NCBI GenBank assembly: GCA_963931865.1
Contig: OZ007517.1
Location: 1,206,268 to 1,270,267, forward strand
Direction of reading: 5' to 3'
Origin: Axinella damicornis
Taxonomy: Eukaryota; Porifera; Demospongiae; Axinellida; Axinellidae
DNA length: 64,000 nt
Part shown: positions 23,561 through 33,952 of the stretch, in pieces
Position numbering within the stretch: position 1 is the first letter of the stretch
Layout of the letters: the number at the start of each line of letters is the position of its first letter
Notes under the pieces: model-generated
The model's database searches: none
Told to the model about the DNA's origin: nothing
What the model saw: the letters and a program-made list of their open reading frames with translations, nothing else
Position numbers and translations under genes: made by a program

Positions 23561-24030
23561 CTGAAACTCTTCTGCTTCCTTGTTCTCAGTATCAGAATAA
23601 CTACCACAAGAATGGTACTAACTACTATCAGTAGGACACAGACAGCTCCAATAGCTCCTCCAAGTGCAGCAACACTTATACCACCTGGTTCACCAGTTAC
23701 TGTAAATTCACAATCCCCAGCTTCAAGTGATTCGAGTTGTGTAGGACATGACGGGTCTACATCAAGTCTTGTTGAATCAACACTGATTGAAGTAGTTCCA
23801 CTTTGTGCCCACGCTGACACCAGCGCCACTAGGCTATCAGCTGTGTACGGATCCTCCCCAAAGTTAGTGTAAATGATCTCCGCCCTAAAGACGACTGTAT
23901 TCTCAATACTTCTGCAGCTGAACTCAGGGTTTGGTATGTTGGTATCAGTAAAATTGCATGAGCAATCCCTCTGGACCGTCTGTACCACAGCAGACACAAT
24001 GTCGAAATTTTTTCGAACCCTGTTTTCACC
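23561..24030 (-). CDS. Membrane-proximal domain and TM exon of gene 1
   Basis: 470 bp, phase 0 to phase 2. The first ~125 residues form a Cys-containing domain (RDCSCNF, EFSCRS, DPSCPTQ, AGDCEF) with alternating strands and helix, perhaps SEA-like. Then VTGEPGG leads into one hydrophobic helix (AALGGAIGAVCVLL to VVVILIL), stopped by RTRKQK. The exon is conserved in gene 2. Confidence 0.85.
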
Positions 24031-24128
24031 CTGAACAAAAACAGAAAAACAACAACAAACAAACAAAGACACAAACAGACTTAGCTATCATCATATAAAA
24101 TTATTCACTATTCCCTGATACAACTTAC

Positions 24129-24196
24129 CACCCAGGTTGCACATTCTAACACTGGCTTCAGCCGAAGCTGAAAGTATGCAGTTGTGGTTACAAGAA
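24129..24196 (-). CDS. 68-bp linker exon of gene 1
   Basis: Twenty-two codons (TTTAYFQLRLKPVLECATW core), phase 1 to phase 0. It joins the last FN3-like exon to the membrane-proximal exon with matching phases. The same exon in gene 2 (63612-63679) has identical length, which supports the model. Confidence 0.78.
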
Positions 24197-24374
24197 CTGT
24201 ACAAGAGAGACCAAAGTCAATTTTAACCTAACTACCAAAGAGAGAGCAACAATGTCTAGAGCAACTATTATATTGAGGAATTGTGGAGAGGTGGAGAAGG
24301 GAGGGATGGAGGGAGTGAGAAGTTGAGGGGTGGAGAGTGGAAGGTGGAGAGATGGAGAGGCGATCGAAGCGTAC

Positions 24375-24685
24375 CAGTCAGTGTTGTTCCCACCACAGGG
24401 TCACTGCTCCTTCTGAACCCAGCTGTGTTGATTGCCGTGACAACAACACTATAGTTGGTTCTTGGGGTGAGGTCAGACAGCGTGACCATCTGCCCACTCA
24501 CTGACCGACTCCCTGTGTCACTGAAGGTACTGTCATAGCTCTTGGTACCATCATACATCACCTGCAGGGAGGAGTTGACAGTGGGCATCGTAGGAGCGAG
24601 TGTTAAGTTAACTATCACTGTTGGTCTAATAGTACTCCACAAGGTTGATGGCTGGAGCACAACAGTAGTTTGTCTGCTGCCATTC
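24375..24685 (-). CDS. FN3-like exon of gene 1
   Basis: 311 bp, phase 2 to phase 1. The C-terminal half has FN3 features: LSDLTPRTNYSVVVTAINTAG (strands F-G with the Tyr corner), ending VVGTTLTG. A homologous exon starts gene 2's visible part at 63930. Confidence 0.75.
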
Positions 24686-25021
24686 CTGCATGCAGTACAT
24701 AATGGAAAGCCTTGTGAGTAGCTATTCCGCTTTTGACAAAAAAAAAACAACCCTACTTGCCACTATAATATATGCTTCATAAAGTAACAGATCTGCGGAC
24801 ATGACACTCTATTACAGGAGTTGACATTCACGGTGGGAGTGGAGTGGACCTCATGTTATATATCTTGTGGTAGTTGAAATTGCTGGGGCCGGTGGACACT
24901 GACGTTCAAGGACTTGAGCTCAGTGAATTGATAGGGAGTTTCTATTATCCAAGGTGATATCATTAATGGGGGGTATTAAGCAGTCACACACATACTTTCT
25001 TTGCAGATGGATGGATCCATA

Positions 25022-25604
25022 CAGTGGCGGATTTAGGGGGGGTAAGGGGGGTGCAAATGCACCCCCCTTTGGCGGCACTTAATGTTTATGCAGCAGTGGC
25101 ATGCAGCAACAACAACCAGGGCTAGGCTGAGGCACATTTACACACTCACGTATCAGTTCCTTACTGATCTTCAGACGTTTGACTAGGCCTAGAGTTGCTT
25201 CGGTTCTGACTTCCAGCTAGTTTAATAAACTTGGCAACTCACTTAGCTAGCTACCGTACCGTCTATGTACGTAGGCCATACGGTTAGTCTCGTTCCCAGA
25301 CCCCGAACGCTTTTTCGCGCGTTCGGGGTCTGGGAACGAGACTATGATACGGTAGGTACAGCTAGTAAACATTTTTTTGGAATCCACGTCGAGAGCTAGA
25401 GCAAGAGCGAGTCATGCAGACGTTGCACGGAAACCAGAGAGCAGTGGCAGTGCAGTGCAAAGCACGAAGGTGCTACGACAGCCCATCCAGGCAACTGAAA
25501 AAGACCGCGAAAAAAATTTCCGCGCACGACAGATCGCCCCTTCACGCCTCTTTCCACTACATTCACCACTGAACCCCCTTTCCAAATTTCTAGATCCGCC
25601 ACTG
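25022..25604. mobile_element. CAGTGGCGGATC-end element with nested hairpin
   Basis: Left end CAGTGGCGGATTTAGGG and right end CTAGATCCGCCACTG. The CCATA flanks (25017-25021, 25605-25609) are a 5-base duplication. It sits in the gene 1 intron only 30 bases downstream of an FN3 exon donor and contains the hairpin at 25285-25344. Internal sequence near 25450-25570 recurs at 43160-43300 and 62500-62625. Confidence 0.75.
25285..25344. mobile_element. 60-bp palindromic MITE, Mutator-type ends
   Basis: TAGTCTCGTTCCCAGACC at one end and its exact reverse complement at the other; arms of about 26 bases meet almost without a loop. Flanks CCATACGGT and TGATACGGT match at 7 of 9 bases. Termini match the 5.95-kb transposon at 43450. 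Confidence 0.75.
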
Positions 25605-25633
25605 CCATAGCTACCATGAAATACTCTACATAC

Positions 25634-25740
25634 ATTGTAGGGTCCAAGGATCCCGTTCAGCATTGTGGGTGTCTCCCAGGTCACTATCATGCTGGTCTGG
25701 GTGATGCCTGATAGCGTCACATTACGAGGAGCCGTGGGGA
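25634..25740 (-). CDS. FN3 domain 2, first-half exon, gene 1
   Basis: 107 bp, phase 1 to phase 0. It encodes PTAPRNVTLSGITQTSMIVTW, followed by ETPTMLNGILGPYN, a typical FN3 A-B-C strand region with the core Trp. The expected second-half exon was not identified below it. Confidence 0.72.
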
Positions 25741-25879
25741 CTAGGGGGAGAAGGGTTGTGGAGGAGATACAAAGACAGGAATGGTCATGTTCAGCAAGTC
25801 CACCTAAACATACTCAACCCCTCCCTCCCCCTCCCACCCTCCCTCCCCCTCCCTAACTGGATCAGTACAAATAACTTAC

Positions 25880-26203
25880 TGTCTGGCAGGGTCATGGCTG
25901 TGGGTGAGGGTGAGCTGACAGTGCCACACCCCAGCACATTGCAAGCCTGGACTGCAAACTGGTAGTTGTTGAAAGGAACAATGTCTTCAGAGATGTTGTA
26001 TCTGAAGCTTCCGTCACGGAACAACAGACTTCCCACTTCAAGCATGCCTATTGTCATGAAAGGGGCTGTTATGTTGATGTCCTGTAGGTAGGTGATGAAC
26101 AATGTGATTGGACGGTTGCTGTCGAATGCGGGAGTCCAGCCGAGGGCCAACCAGCGCGATCCCATGTCAAACACCACAACATCCGTGGGTGCGTCAGGTA
26201 CCT
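25880..26203 (-). CDS. FN3 domain 1 exon, gene 1
   Basis: One hundred and eight codons, phase 1-1. VPDAPTDVVVFDMGSRWLAL, GWTPAFD and then NYQFAVQACNVLGCG show the FN3 pattern of an N-terminal Pro, the core Trp, the Tyr in strand F and the Asn-x-x-Gly loop. Confidence 0.85.
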
Positions 26204-26373
26204 CTGTAAAGAGGGAAATATAATCACACAGCAATCACATGGCAACCATTTGAGCATAATATTATAAGAAAAAGGAAGTTGGTCTTGGATGTTTGAACAA
26301 ACTGAATTGATAGTGTGCTAACTAAGGTTTCTTATAGGCACTTATGGAGTTCGTGAACTTTGCATGAGCTTAC

Positions 26374-26796
26374 CCAGCACAACCAGTGGGATGGAGGGAG
26401 ACAGAGCTGTGAGGGTGGTGGTCTGTGGCAGCATGTTGGTGGCAGTGCAGGTGTAGTTTGCTGTGTCGCCTCTCTCCAGGCGATCAAAGCTCAGCACACT
26501 CACTAACACAAGCTCCCCAAGCAAACGGATGTCATTCATGTTAAATTCAGTCATGGCCTCCAAAAGTCCTTCAATTGTACCATTCCCCATAAATCCACTG
26601 CTTTCAAATGAAGATCCACTGGCAATGCCAAAATGGAAGGCAGTGATCCGGCCATCTGGAGTGGACATGACTTCCTCGCCTTCTTTCTGCCAGGTGATGG
26701 AGGGGAGGGGAAAGCCAGTGGTGAGGCAGACCAGTGAAGTTGGGAGGGAGACATTGACTTCAGTGAGGCTTGAGACATTGTTGATGACTGGGTAGA
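26374..26796 (-). CDS. Stalk Ig exon 17, gene 1
   Basis: One hundred and forty-one codons, phase 1-1, unusually long. LVCLTTGFP, ITWQKEG and ANYTCTATN are canonical. An extra ~30 residues, Gly/Ser- and Met-rich, sit between the C and E strands. Confidence 0.85.
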
Positions 26797-26988
26797 CTAT
26801 AGAGTGGGAGAAGGAGAAGAGGGAAAGGGGAAGAAGCATACAGGTTGAGGTGGAAGAAAGACTCACTCCCCCATGGAAACAGTGGAGCTCTTAGAGTCTG
26901 AGGAGTGAGCTAGTGGCCTTAATTATGATAGAACGTCATGAGTAAATAAGTGACCTTTACCCTTACAACACAACTGAAGGAGACTCAC

Positions 26989-27312
26989 CATGAACAGTGA
27001 GGTTGGCATCAGACATGTCATCTCCAATGGTATTCATTGCAGTGCAAGTGTATGTCCCTCTGTCTTCATACTGCACATTGAGGACGGTCAGCTCACCAAA
27101 CCCAGCCCCAATCCCCCTCATCCGCTTGATCTGGTACTTGTCCGTATCAGGTAAAGTGGTGTCAATAATGGATTCTGTGCTGCCGTTAAAGTTGGTGAAA
27201 GTCCAGAACACATCATGCAGAGGTACGGCTAAAGCCTCACACTGGAACACTGCACTGCTGCCATTGTTGATTTCATACTGGTCCACAGGAAGAACAAAGA
27301 TCAAGGGACGAC
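26989..27312 (-). CDS. Stalk Ig exon 16, gene 1
   Basis: One hundred and eight codons, phase 1-1. FQCEALAVP, VFWTFTN and GTYTCTAMN mark the Ig fold. Confidence 0.86.
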
Positions 27313-27484
27313 CTAGAAAACAGGGGCACATAAAGCATTACACAAAAGTTTTTAAACCCCTTCCGACTAGGTTCAGCATTCAAGCTAGCATATAGATTTG
27401 AGGCACCAGACAGTAAATTGCTTACTGGTAACTGCCAACATCAATGCACACACATGCACACACATTCACATACTATGTACGTAC

Positions 27485-27856
27485 CAAAGACCAACAAATC
27501 GATGTATGAGAACCGTACACCTGCTGGGTTGGTTGCAACAAGAAAGTACCTCCCTTCATCCGTCTCCCCACCAATTCCTCCTCGTTGTTGGGTAATATTA
27601 GACACTGTCAGGTCTATGAAACGCATACCATCAAACTCAGAGAATGTCAGTGTGGATACTGCAGTCCTGCTTGTGAGATTTGTAATTTCTTGTCCAGCAA
27701 AGGGATTGTCGCCAAAGTCTGCCACATAAAACCATTGGAGACCTTGTAGAAGGACTGGGGGAGCTGCTTCATCAATTCGGAAGGACAAGGTAGCACTGTC
27801 TGTCTCGTTTCCAATCACTTGCTGACCAGGAGCGAGAGGGACCACAATGGGGGGAA
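27485..27856 (-). CDS. Stalk Ig-like exon 15, gene 1 (cysteine-less)
   Basis: One hundred and twenty-four codons, phase 1-1. Trp in LQWFYV and GRYFLVATNPAG support an Ig fold. Both canonical Cys positions are replaced (LSFRIDE, YFLVATN). Confidence 0.78.
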
Positions 27857-27963
27857 CTGAGTGGGGGAGGAGAGAAAGTAGAACTACCATACTTCTGACA
27901 GTTATGTACGTACATCTAACAGTTAACACAATGTTACCAAATTACAGTAAGTTCACACTTAGT

Positions 27964-28148
27964 ATTAGTTAGAGCATGTAACCAAGGTTTCTTAGCTGTA
28001 TAGTAACCCGAGTGGTACGTAGTGGCTGAAGCCAGACCACTAAATGACCGAGGCGGAGCCGAGGTCATTTAGTGGTCTGGCTTCAGCCACTACGCGCCAC
28101 GAGGGTTACTATACAGCTAAGAAACCTTGGTTACATGCTCTAACTAAT
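27964..28148. mobile_element. 185-bp hairpin element
   Basis: Two arms of about 80 bases are near-perfect inverted repeats (ATTAGTTAGAGCATGTAACC at the left, its complement at the right) around a short CGAGGCGGAGCCGAGG centre. It lies in the intron between stalk Ig 14 and 15. No coding capacity. Confidence 0.8.
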
Positions 28149-28451
28149 TTAGAAAATTTAGAGACCTGTGGGTAGGTCTCTAACCCAGTTAGAGACCTGA
28201 TGGTGGTTCCTACACTATATAGGATACTCATTAAGGCTACACACATCAAAGCTTGAATATTCAAAAATTTTCTAATCTCAGTCAATAATCACATAAAACC
28301 CTGAGGTTGAATAGTGTTCTTGCAGGGCAATGCCGAAACATACTCACAAGAAGAACTACGTTACCCGTAATGTCTGCACTGACAGCGTATGGCAGATAAA
28401 TTCTAGCGGATGCTTTACATACAGCACTAGAACGCATATCCCGAGACCTAC

Positions 28452-28826
28452 CTTGCACAAAGAGGGTAAAGTTTCGAGTAGCATTTGGCTGCACTGCATT
28501 GATGTTAGAAGCCATGCAGGTGTACGTATCAGTGTCACTGCCATTGGTGTTGAAGGTCAGGGTGCGCTCCACTTGATAAATGTTTCCTGCTGGAGTCGGT
28601 ATCATCATTTGAGATGGCTCACCCAGCGTCAGACGTGAATTCAATTCACCAGACAGGCTCTGACCATTGCCCAACTCCCCCTCAGGTGTCAAAAGCATAC
28701 CACCTCTGAACCACTGGATGGTTGGTGGGGGGATACCAGTGGCAATACATTTGAATGTAACTGAATCAGTTACATTGATAACATATCCAGTGAAACTGTC
28801 ATTCGGGAAGACGATTTCAGGAATGA
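28452..28826 (-). CDS. Stalk Ig exon 14, gene 1 (P type)
   Basis: One hundred and twenty-five codons, phase 1-1. FKCIATGIPPP, IQWFRGG and DTYTCMASN are canonical. It is the most divergent P-type copy of the alternating Q-P series. Confidence 0.85.
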
Positions 28827-28918
28827 CTGTGAAGAAGACAAAGCTGGTGTTAGACAGTTAAACTTGGATACATGTGCAGGATCTGGCCAATCTACAGGGA
28901 GGTTGGCAAATTTCTTAC

Positions 28919-29233
28919 CGTGCACTGTGAGCTCAGCATTTGCAGTATCCTGACCAGGTTCATTTGTAGCTTTGCAGATATACATACCAGGCTGAGCATC
29001 AGCTGGGTCAGCCATTACAATGGTCAGACTGCTCAGAATCTCCCTCTCTCCAGAGGTATCTGTAGTAATCTCAATTGTATCTTCCACAGGCACTAGCTGG
29101 AATGAACCGTTCTCAAACAACCTCCACCATGTGATCTGTGGCCTGGGTCGTGCAGTGGCATTGCAGAGGAATGTGGCTGACTGAGGCTTGACCACTGTCA
29201 GGTTTTCTGGAGGCTCAAGGATGGTGGGAGCAA
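28919..29233 (-). CDS. Stalk Ig exon 13, gene 1 (Q type)
   Basis: One hundred and five codons, phase 1-1. FLCNATARPRP, ITWWRLFENG and YICKATNEPG are conserved. Confidence 0.87.
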
Positions 29234-29350
29234 CTGGGAAAGAGGAAACACAGTTGAGTTGGTATTAATACTGTTGTGTCATGGCACAGTAATGCCTCTG
29301 TCCTATCCATCCTTGATCCACACATAAGCTTGGAATAATCACCAGCTTAC

Positions 29351-29686
29351 CGTTCACAAACAGCTCAAAGTCTTGCGTATCATTGGGTGTCACAGCATTC
29401 CCATTGGAGGCCACACAGGTGTAGGTACCAGAGTCAGCATCCATGGTGTTGGCCAGGGTCAGGTTGCGATTCACAAGGAAGATATTCCCACCATCAGTTG
29501 AGTAGAGCTCTGGCATTGTGGGGTTACTGAGGGTGACTCGTGTGTTACTAAATGGCACTCCATTCCTCATCCAGGTGATCTCAGGTGGTGGGATACCAGT
29601 GGCTGAGCAGGTGAAGGTCACTGGGTCAGCCTCATTCACAGTGTGTGTGAAATTATTTTCCAGAGGGAAGGTGATGTTGGGTATGA
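29351..29686 (-). CDS. Stalk Ig exon 12, gene 1 (P type)
   Basis: One hundred and twelve codons, phase 1-1. FTCSATGIPPP, ITWMRNG and GTYTCVASNG. Nearly identical to exons 10, 8 and 6. Confidence 0.88.
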
Positions 29687-29754
29687 CTGGCACGGGGAGG
29701 AGAACAGATAATAACGTACTCAATCACAATTCTGATAAAACAATTGTGACTTAC

Positions 29755-30051
29755 CATGCACAGTGAGTTCAGCAGTTGCATTATCCTGGCCAGCAACATT
29801 AGTAGCTTGGCAGACATATCCACCAGCATCAGAGGGGTCAGCCATTATGATAGTCAGATTGCTCACTATCTCTCTTTCTCCAAAGTTATCACTACTGATC
29901 TCAATTGTGTTTGTTTGTGCCATCAACTGGTTACCCATCCTCCACCATGTGATCTGTGGCCTGGGTCGTGCAGTGGCATTGCAGAGGAAAGTAGCTGACT
30001 GAGGCTGGACCACTGTCAGGTTCTCTGGAGGCTCAAGGATGGTCGGAGCAA
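29755..30051 (-). CDS. Stalk Ig exon 11, gene 1 (Q type)
   Basis: Ninety-nine codons, phase 1-1. FLCNATARP, ITWWRMGN and GGYVCQATN. Nearly identical to exons 9 and 7. Confidence 0.88.
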
Positions 30052-30139
30052 CTGGCAAAGATGAGAGAAGGACAGTTGATTTGTCCTGCTGTGGTCTATA
30101 AATTCAAACCACACATATGGTACACACGTTCAGCTTACC

Positions 30140-30160
30140 ATTCACAAACAGCTCAAAGTC
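30140..30160 (-). other. Relic of a second P-type exon end
   Basis: Just downstream of the exon 10 donor, the end of another P-type exon (codons for DFELFVN followed by GGTAAGC) is left in the intron. It is a recombination scar and a possible cryptic donor. Confidence 0.6.
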
Positions 30161-30175
30161 TACCTACATACATAC

Positions 30176-30511
30176 CTTGGACAATCAACTCAAAATCTTG
30201 AGTCACAGTGGGTGTTACAGCATTCCCATTGGAGGCCACACAGGTGTAGGTACCGGAGTCAGCATCCATGGTGTTGGCAAGAGTCAGGTTGCGGCTCACA
30301 AAGTAAATATTCCCACCATCAGTTGAGTAGAGCTCTGGCATTGTGGGGTTACTGAGGGTGACTCGTGTGTTACTAAATGGCACTCCATTCCTCATCCAGG
30401 TGATCTCAGGTGGTGGGATACCAGTGGCTGAGCAGGTGAAGGTCACTGGGTCAGCCTCATTCACAGTGTACGTGAAGGTATTGTCCAGAGGGAAGGTGAT
30501 GTTGGGTATGA
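30176..30511 (-). CDS. Stalk Ig exon 10, gene 1 (P type)
   Basis: One hundred and twelve codons, phase 1-1. It ends DFELIVQG instead of DFELFVNG, while the normal ending is left as a relic in the following intron. Confidence 0.87.
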
Positions 30512-30579
30512 CTGGCACGGGGAGGAGAACAGATAATAATGTACTCAATCACAATTCTGATAAAACAATTGTGACTTAC

Positions 30580-30876
30580 CATGCACAGTGAGTTCAGCAG
30601 TTGCATTATCCTGGCCAGCAACATTAGTAGCTTGGCAGATATATCCACCAGTATCAGAGGGGTCAGCCATTATGATAGTCAGATTGCTCTCTATCTCTCT
30701 TTCTCCAAAGCTATCACTACTGATCTCAATTGTGTTTGTTTGTGCCATCAACTGGTTACCCATCCTCCACCATGTGATCTCTGGCCTGGGTCGTGCAGTG
30801 GCATTGCAGAGGAAGGTGGCTGACTGAGGTTGGACCACTGTCAGGTTCTCTGGAGGCACAAAGATGGTGGGGGCAA
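30580..30876 (-). CDS. Stalk Ig exon 9, gene 1 (Q type)
   Basis: Ninety-nine codons, phase 1-1. FLCNATARP, ITWWRMGN and GGYICQATN. Confidence 0.88.
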
Positions 30877-30995
30877 CTGGGGAAGATGAGAGAAGAACAG
30901 TTGAGTTGTACTGCTGTGGTTTTCTATTCATACTACATGTACGGCATGGAGCAATACAGTGTACATATCACCATTGTTGCACATGTCCAACTTAC

Positions 30996-31331
30996 CATTC
31001 ACAAACAGTTCAAAGTCTTGATTATCATTGGGTGTCACAGCATTCCCATTGGAGGCCACACAGGTGTAGGTACCGGAGTCAGCATCCATGGTGTTGGCCA
31101 GGGTCAGGTTGCGACTGACAAAGTAGATGTTCCCACCATCAGTTGAGTAGAGCTCTGGCATTGTGGGGTTACTGAGGGTGACTCGTGTGTTACTGAATGG
31201 CACTCCATTCCTCATCCAGGTGATCTCAGGTGGTGGAATACCAGTGGCTGAGCAGGTGAAGGTCACTGGGTCAGCCTCATTCACAGTGTATGTGAAATTA
31301 TTTTCCAGAGGGAAGGTGATGTTGGGTATAA
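30996..31331 (-). CDS. Stalk Ig exon 8, gene 1 (P type)
   Basis: One hundred and twelve codons, phase 1-1. FTCSATGIPPP, ITWMRNG and GTYTCVASNG. Confidence 0.88.
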
Positions 31332-31399
31332 CTGGCGCGGGGAGGAGAACAGATAATAATGTACTCAATCACAATTCTGATAAAACAATTGTGACTTAC

Positions 31400-31696
31400 C
31401 ATGCACAGTGAGTTCAGCAGTTGCATTATCCTGGCCAGCAACATTAGTAGCTTGGCACACATACCCACCAGCATCAGAGGGGTCAGCCATTACGATAGTC
31501 AGATTGCTCACTATCTCTCTTTCTCCAAAGTTATCACTACTGATCTCAATTGTGTTTGTTTGTGCCATCAACTGGTTACCCATCCTCCACCATGTGATCT
31601 GTGGCCTGGGTCGTGCAGTGGCATTGCAGAGGAAGGTGGCTGACTGAGGCTGAACAACTGTCAGGTTCTCTGGAGGCACAAAGATGGTGGGGGCAA
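31400..31696 (-). CDS. Stalk Ig exon 7, gene 1 (Q type)
   Basis: Ninety-nine codons, phase 1-1. FLCNATARP, ITWWRMGN and GGYVCQATN. Confidence 0.88.
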
Positions 31697-31811
31697 CTGG
31701 GGAAGATGAGAGAAGAACAGTTGAGTTGTACTGCTTCGGTTTTCTATTCATACCACATGTACGGCATGGAGCAATACAGAGTACCATCATTGTCGCACAT
31801 GTCCAGCTCAC

Positions 31812-32147
31812 CATTCACAAATAGCTCAAAGTCTTGAGTCACACTGGGTGTCACAGCATTCCCATTGGAGGCCACACAGGTGTAGGTACCAGAGTCAGCA
31901 TCCATGGTGTTGGCCAGGGTCAGGTTGCGACTCACAAAGTAGATGTTCCCACCATCAGTTGAGTAGAGCTCTGGCATGGTGGGGTCACTGAGGGTGACTC
32001 GTGTGTTACTAAATGGCACTCCATTCCTCATCCAGGTGATCTCAGGTGGTGGGATACCAGTGGCTGAGCAGGTGAAGGTCACTGGGTCAGCCTCATTCAC
32101 AGTGTACGTGAAGGTACTGTCCACAGGGAAGGTGATGTTCGGTATGA
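31812..32147 (-). CDS. Stalk Ig exon 6, gene 1 (P type)
   Basis: One hundred and twelve codons, phase 1-1. FTCSATGIPPP, ITWMRNG and GTYTCVASNG. Confidence 0.88.
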
Positions 32148-32223
32148 CTGGAGAAAATGATACCAGCAAAATGTATTTGCCAGTGCAGACACAAAGTCAT
32201 ATACGTTTCCTTATTTGGCTTAC

Positions 32224-32526
32224 CATGAACTATAAGAGTGGCTTGCTCTGTAGTATCCCCAGGTTCATTCATAGCCACACAGCCATAGGCATCAGCATCA
32301 GAGGGCCCTGTGTCAACGATGGTTAGGTTGCTCCTCCTCTCCCTCTCTCCAATCTCCTGTTCAACAGTAATGATATTTCCTGGTGATGGCTGTAGTATTG
32401 CAAAGTCTGATAGTCTGATCCATGTTATCGCTGGCCTGGGTCTGCCGGTAGCCAGGCAGGAGAAAGTGGCATCTTCAGGTTCAACAACCGTGAGGTTGTC
32501 TGGGGGGTCAAGGATCTGTGGTACAA
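32224..32526 (-). CDS. Stalk Ig exon 5, gene 1 (Q type)
   Basis: One hundred and one codons, phase 1-1. FSCLATGRPRP, ITWIRLSD and YGCVAMNEPG. Confidence 0.87.
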
Positions 32527-32647
32527 CTGTGGAAAGAGATAGTACAATTAATTCACAAGTGTATTTTAACACGAAGATTCATTGAGTGTGTGTATTGTGT
32601 CAATGCTCCCAAGTTGCTAACACCCTTCATAAAGAACAGAAGCTCAC

Positions 32648-32980
32648 CTTGAACTATTAATTCAAAATCTCACGTCACATTCGCTGCAACATTGGAGGCA
32701 GCACAGGTGTATGTACCAGAGTCAGTATCAATGGTGTTGTCCAGGGTCAAGTTGCGACTGACAATGAAGACCGTTCCACCAGAAGTCAGGGAGTCTTGTG
32801 GTTCACTATTGTTAGTTAGAGTAAAGCGCACGTCTGTACTCTCATCAACAATTTCTCCATTCCGGTAGAACCTAATGCTAGGTGCTGGGATACCGACCAC
32901 CACACAAACAAATGTTACGGAATCTGTTTCGTTCACGGTATAAGTGAAGTTCTCAAGTGGGAGCACGTACGTTGGCTCCA
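32648..32980 (-). CDS. Stalk Ig exon 4, gene 1, with internal stop
   Basis: 333 bp, phase 1-1. FVCVVVGIP, IRFYRNG and GTYTCAASN are present. An in-frame TGA (complement of 32670-32672) falls where the other P-type exons encode Gln or Arg, and the frame continues DFELIVQG to a normal donor. Either a disabling mutation, an allele, a sequencing error, or an exon that is skipped. Confidence 0.75.
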
Positions 32981-33111
32981 CTGCAAGTAAAGATACAGTA
33001 AGGTATATCATATACACACACAATTCTATAATTATACAAAATTGTGCACCAATAACGTCATCATTTTGTATGTATGGATGGTGCACTGAGGTTCAGATCA
33101 ACTGTACCTAC

Positions 33112-33423
33112 CATACACGGTCAGCAGTGAAGAGGCCATATCTGTAGCAAGTTCATTGCTAGCCACACAGACATACTCAGCAGCATCAACTGGTTGGGGC
33201 TGGAGGACGGTGAGATTACTCCGTCGTGTCCTAGGGTCAAGGTCATCTGCTGTTATAGTGATATTGACTCCATCTGAAGACAGTTGTGTGAGGCTGTTAT
33301 CTAGTTCCCGCCTCCACCATGTTATCTCTGGAGTTAGGACCCCATCAGCTACACAGGTGAACACGGCGGGGTTGGGTGACACCACAGTTGTGTCCATGGG
33401 AGGGATCAAGATAGTGGCTGGAA
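33112..33423 (-). CDS. Stalk Ig exon 3, gene 1
   Basis: One hundred and four codons, phase 1-1. FTCVADGV, ITWWRREL and AEYVCVASNE. Confidence 0.87.
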
Positions 33424-33580
33424 CTGGAGATGGAAGATGGATATAGATCGATGGCATGATTGCTCAAGGATGAATAAGCATAGGGAAACATACATAAAGG
33501 TTGCAATGTCAAATTGAAACACCTGCCTACTTTTGTACGGGATAAGGTAGGGACATGAATAGAACTCATCTAATGCTTAC

Positions 33581-33952
33581 TTTGCACAGCCAGCTCAAAC
33601 ACACTCCTGTTGGTAAGAGAGAGACTCAGTTCTGGGATTGTGCTAGAGGCTTCACAGGTGAACATTCCTGCATCTTCTTCAGCAACATTGAAGATCGTCA
33701 GCATTCGAAACACATTGAACGTGCCATCATCCATGTATACAGACGATGTTTCCTCAGCCAGTTGGACTCGTGACACAAGGTCCATTCCTGCTCCTGACTC
33801 CCCCCCAGTCCTGTTCAGCTCCACACCTCCTCGTAGGAACCTGATTGATGGTGGAGGGATGCCACGGGCTGAGCATGTAAGTGACATAATATCATCTGTC
33901 CTATTGACACGGAATAGTTCTCCATCCACTGGCTCCACAATAACAGGAGCAA
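33581..33952 (-). CDS. Stalk Ig exon 2, gene 1
   Basis: One hundred and twenty-four codons, phase 1-1. LTCSARGIPPP and GMFTCEASS are canonical; the core Trp is replaced by Phe in IRFLRGG. Confidence 0.86.

Noticed and set aside
24760..25020. Possible missing second half of FN3 domain 2
   Set aside because: One frame gives ETPYQFTELKSLNVSV, but phases do not fit the neighbouring exons and stops follow; not supportable as an exon.
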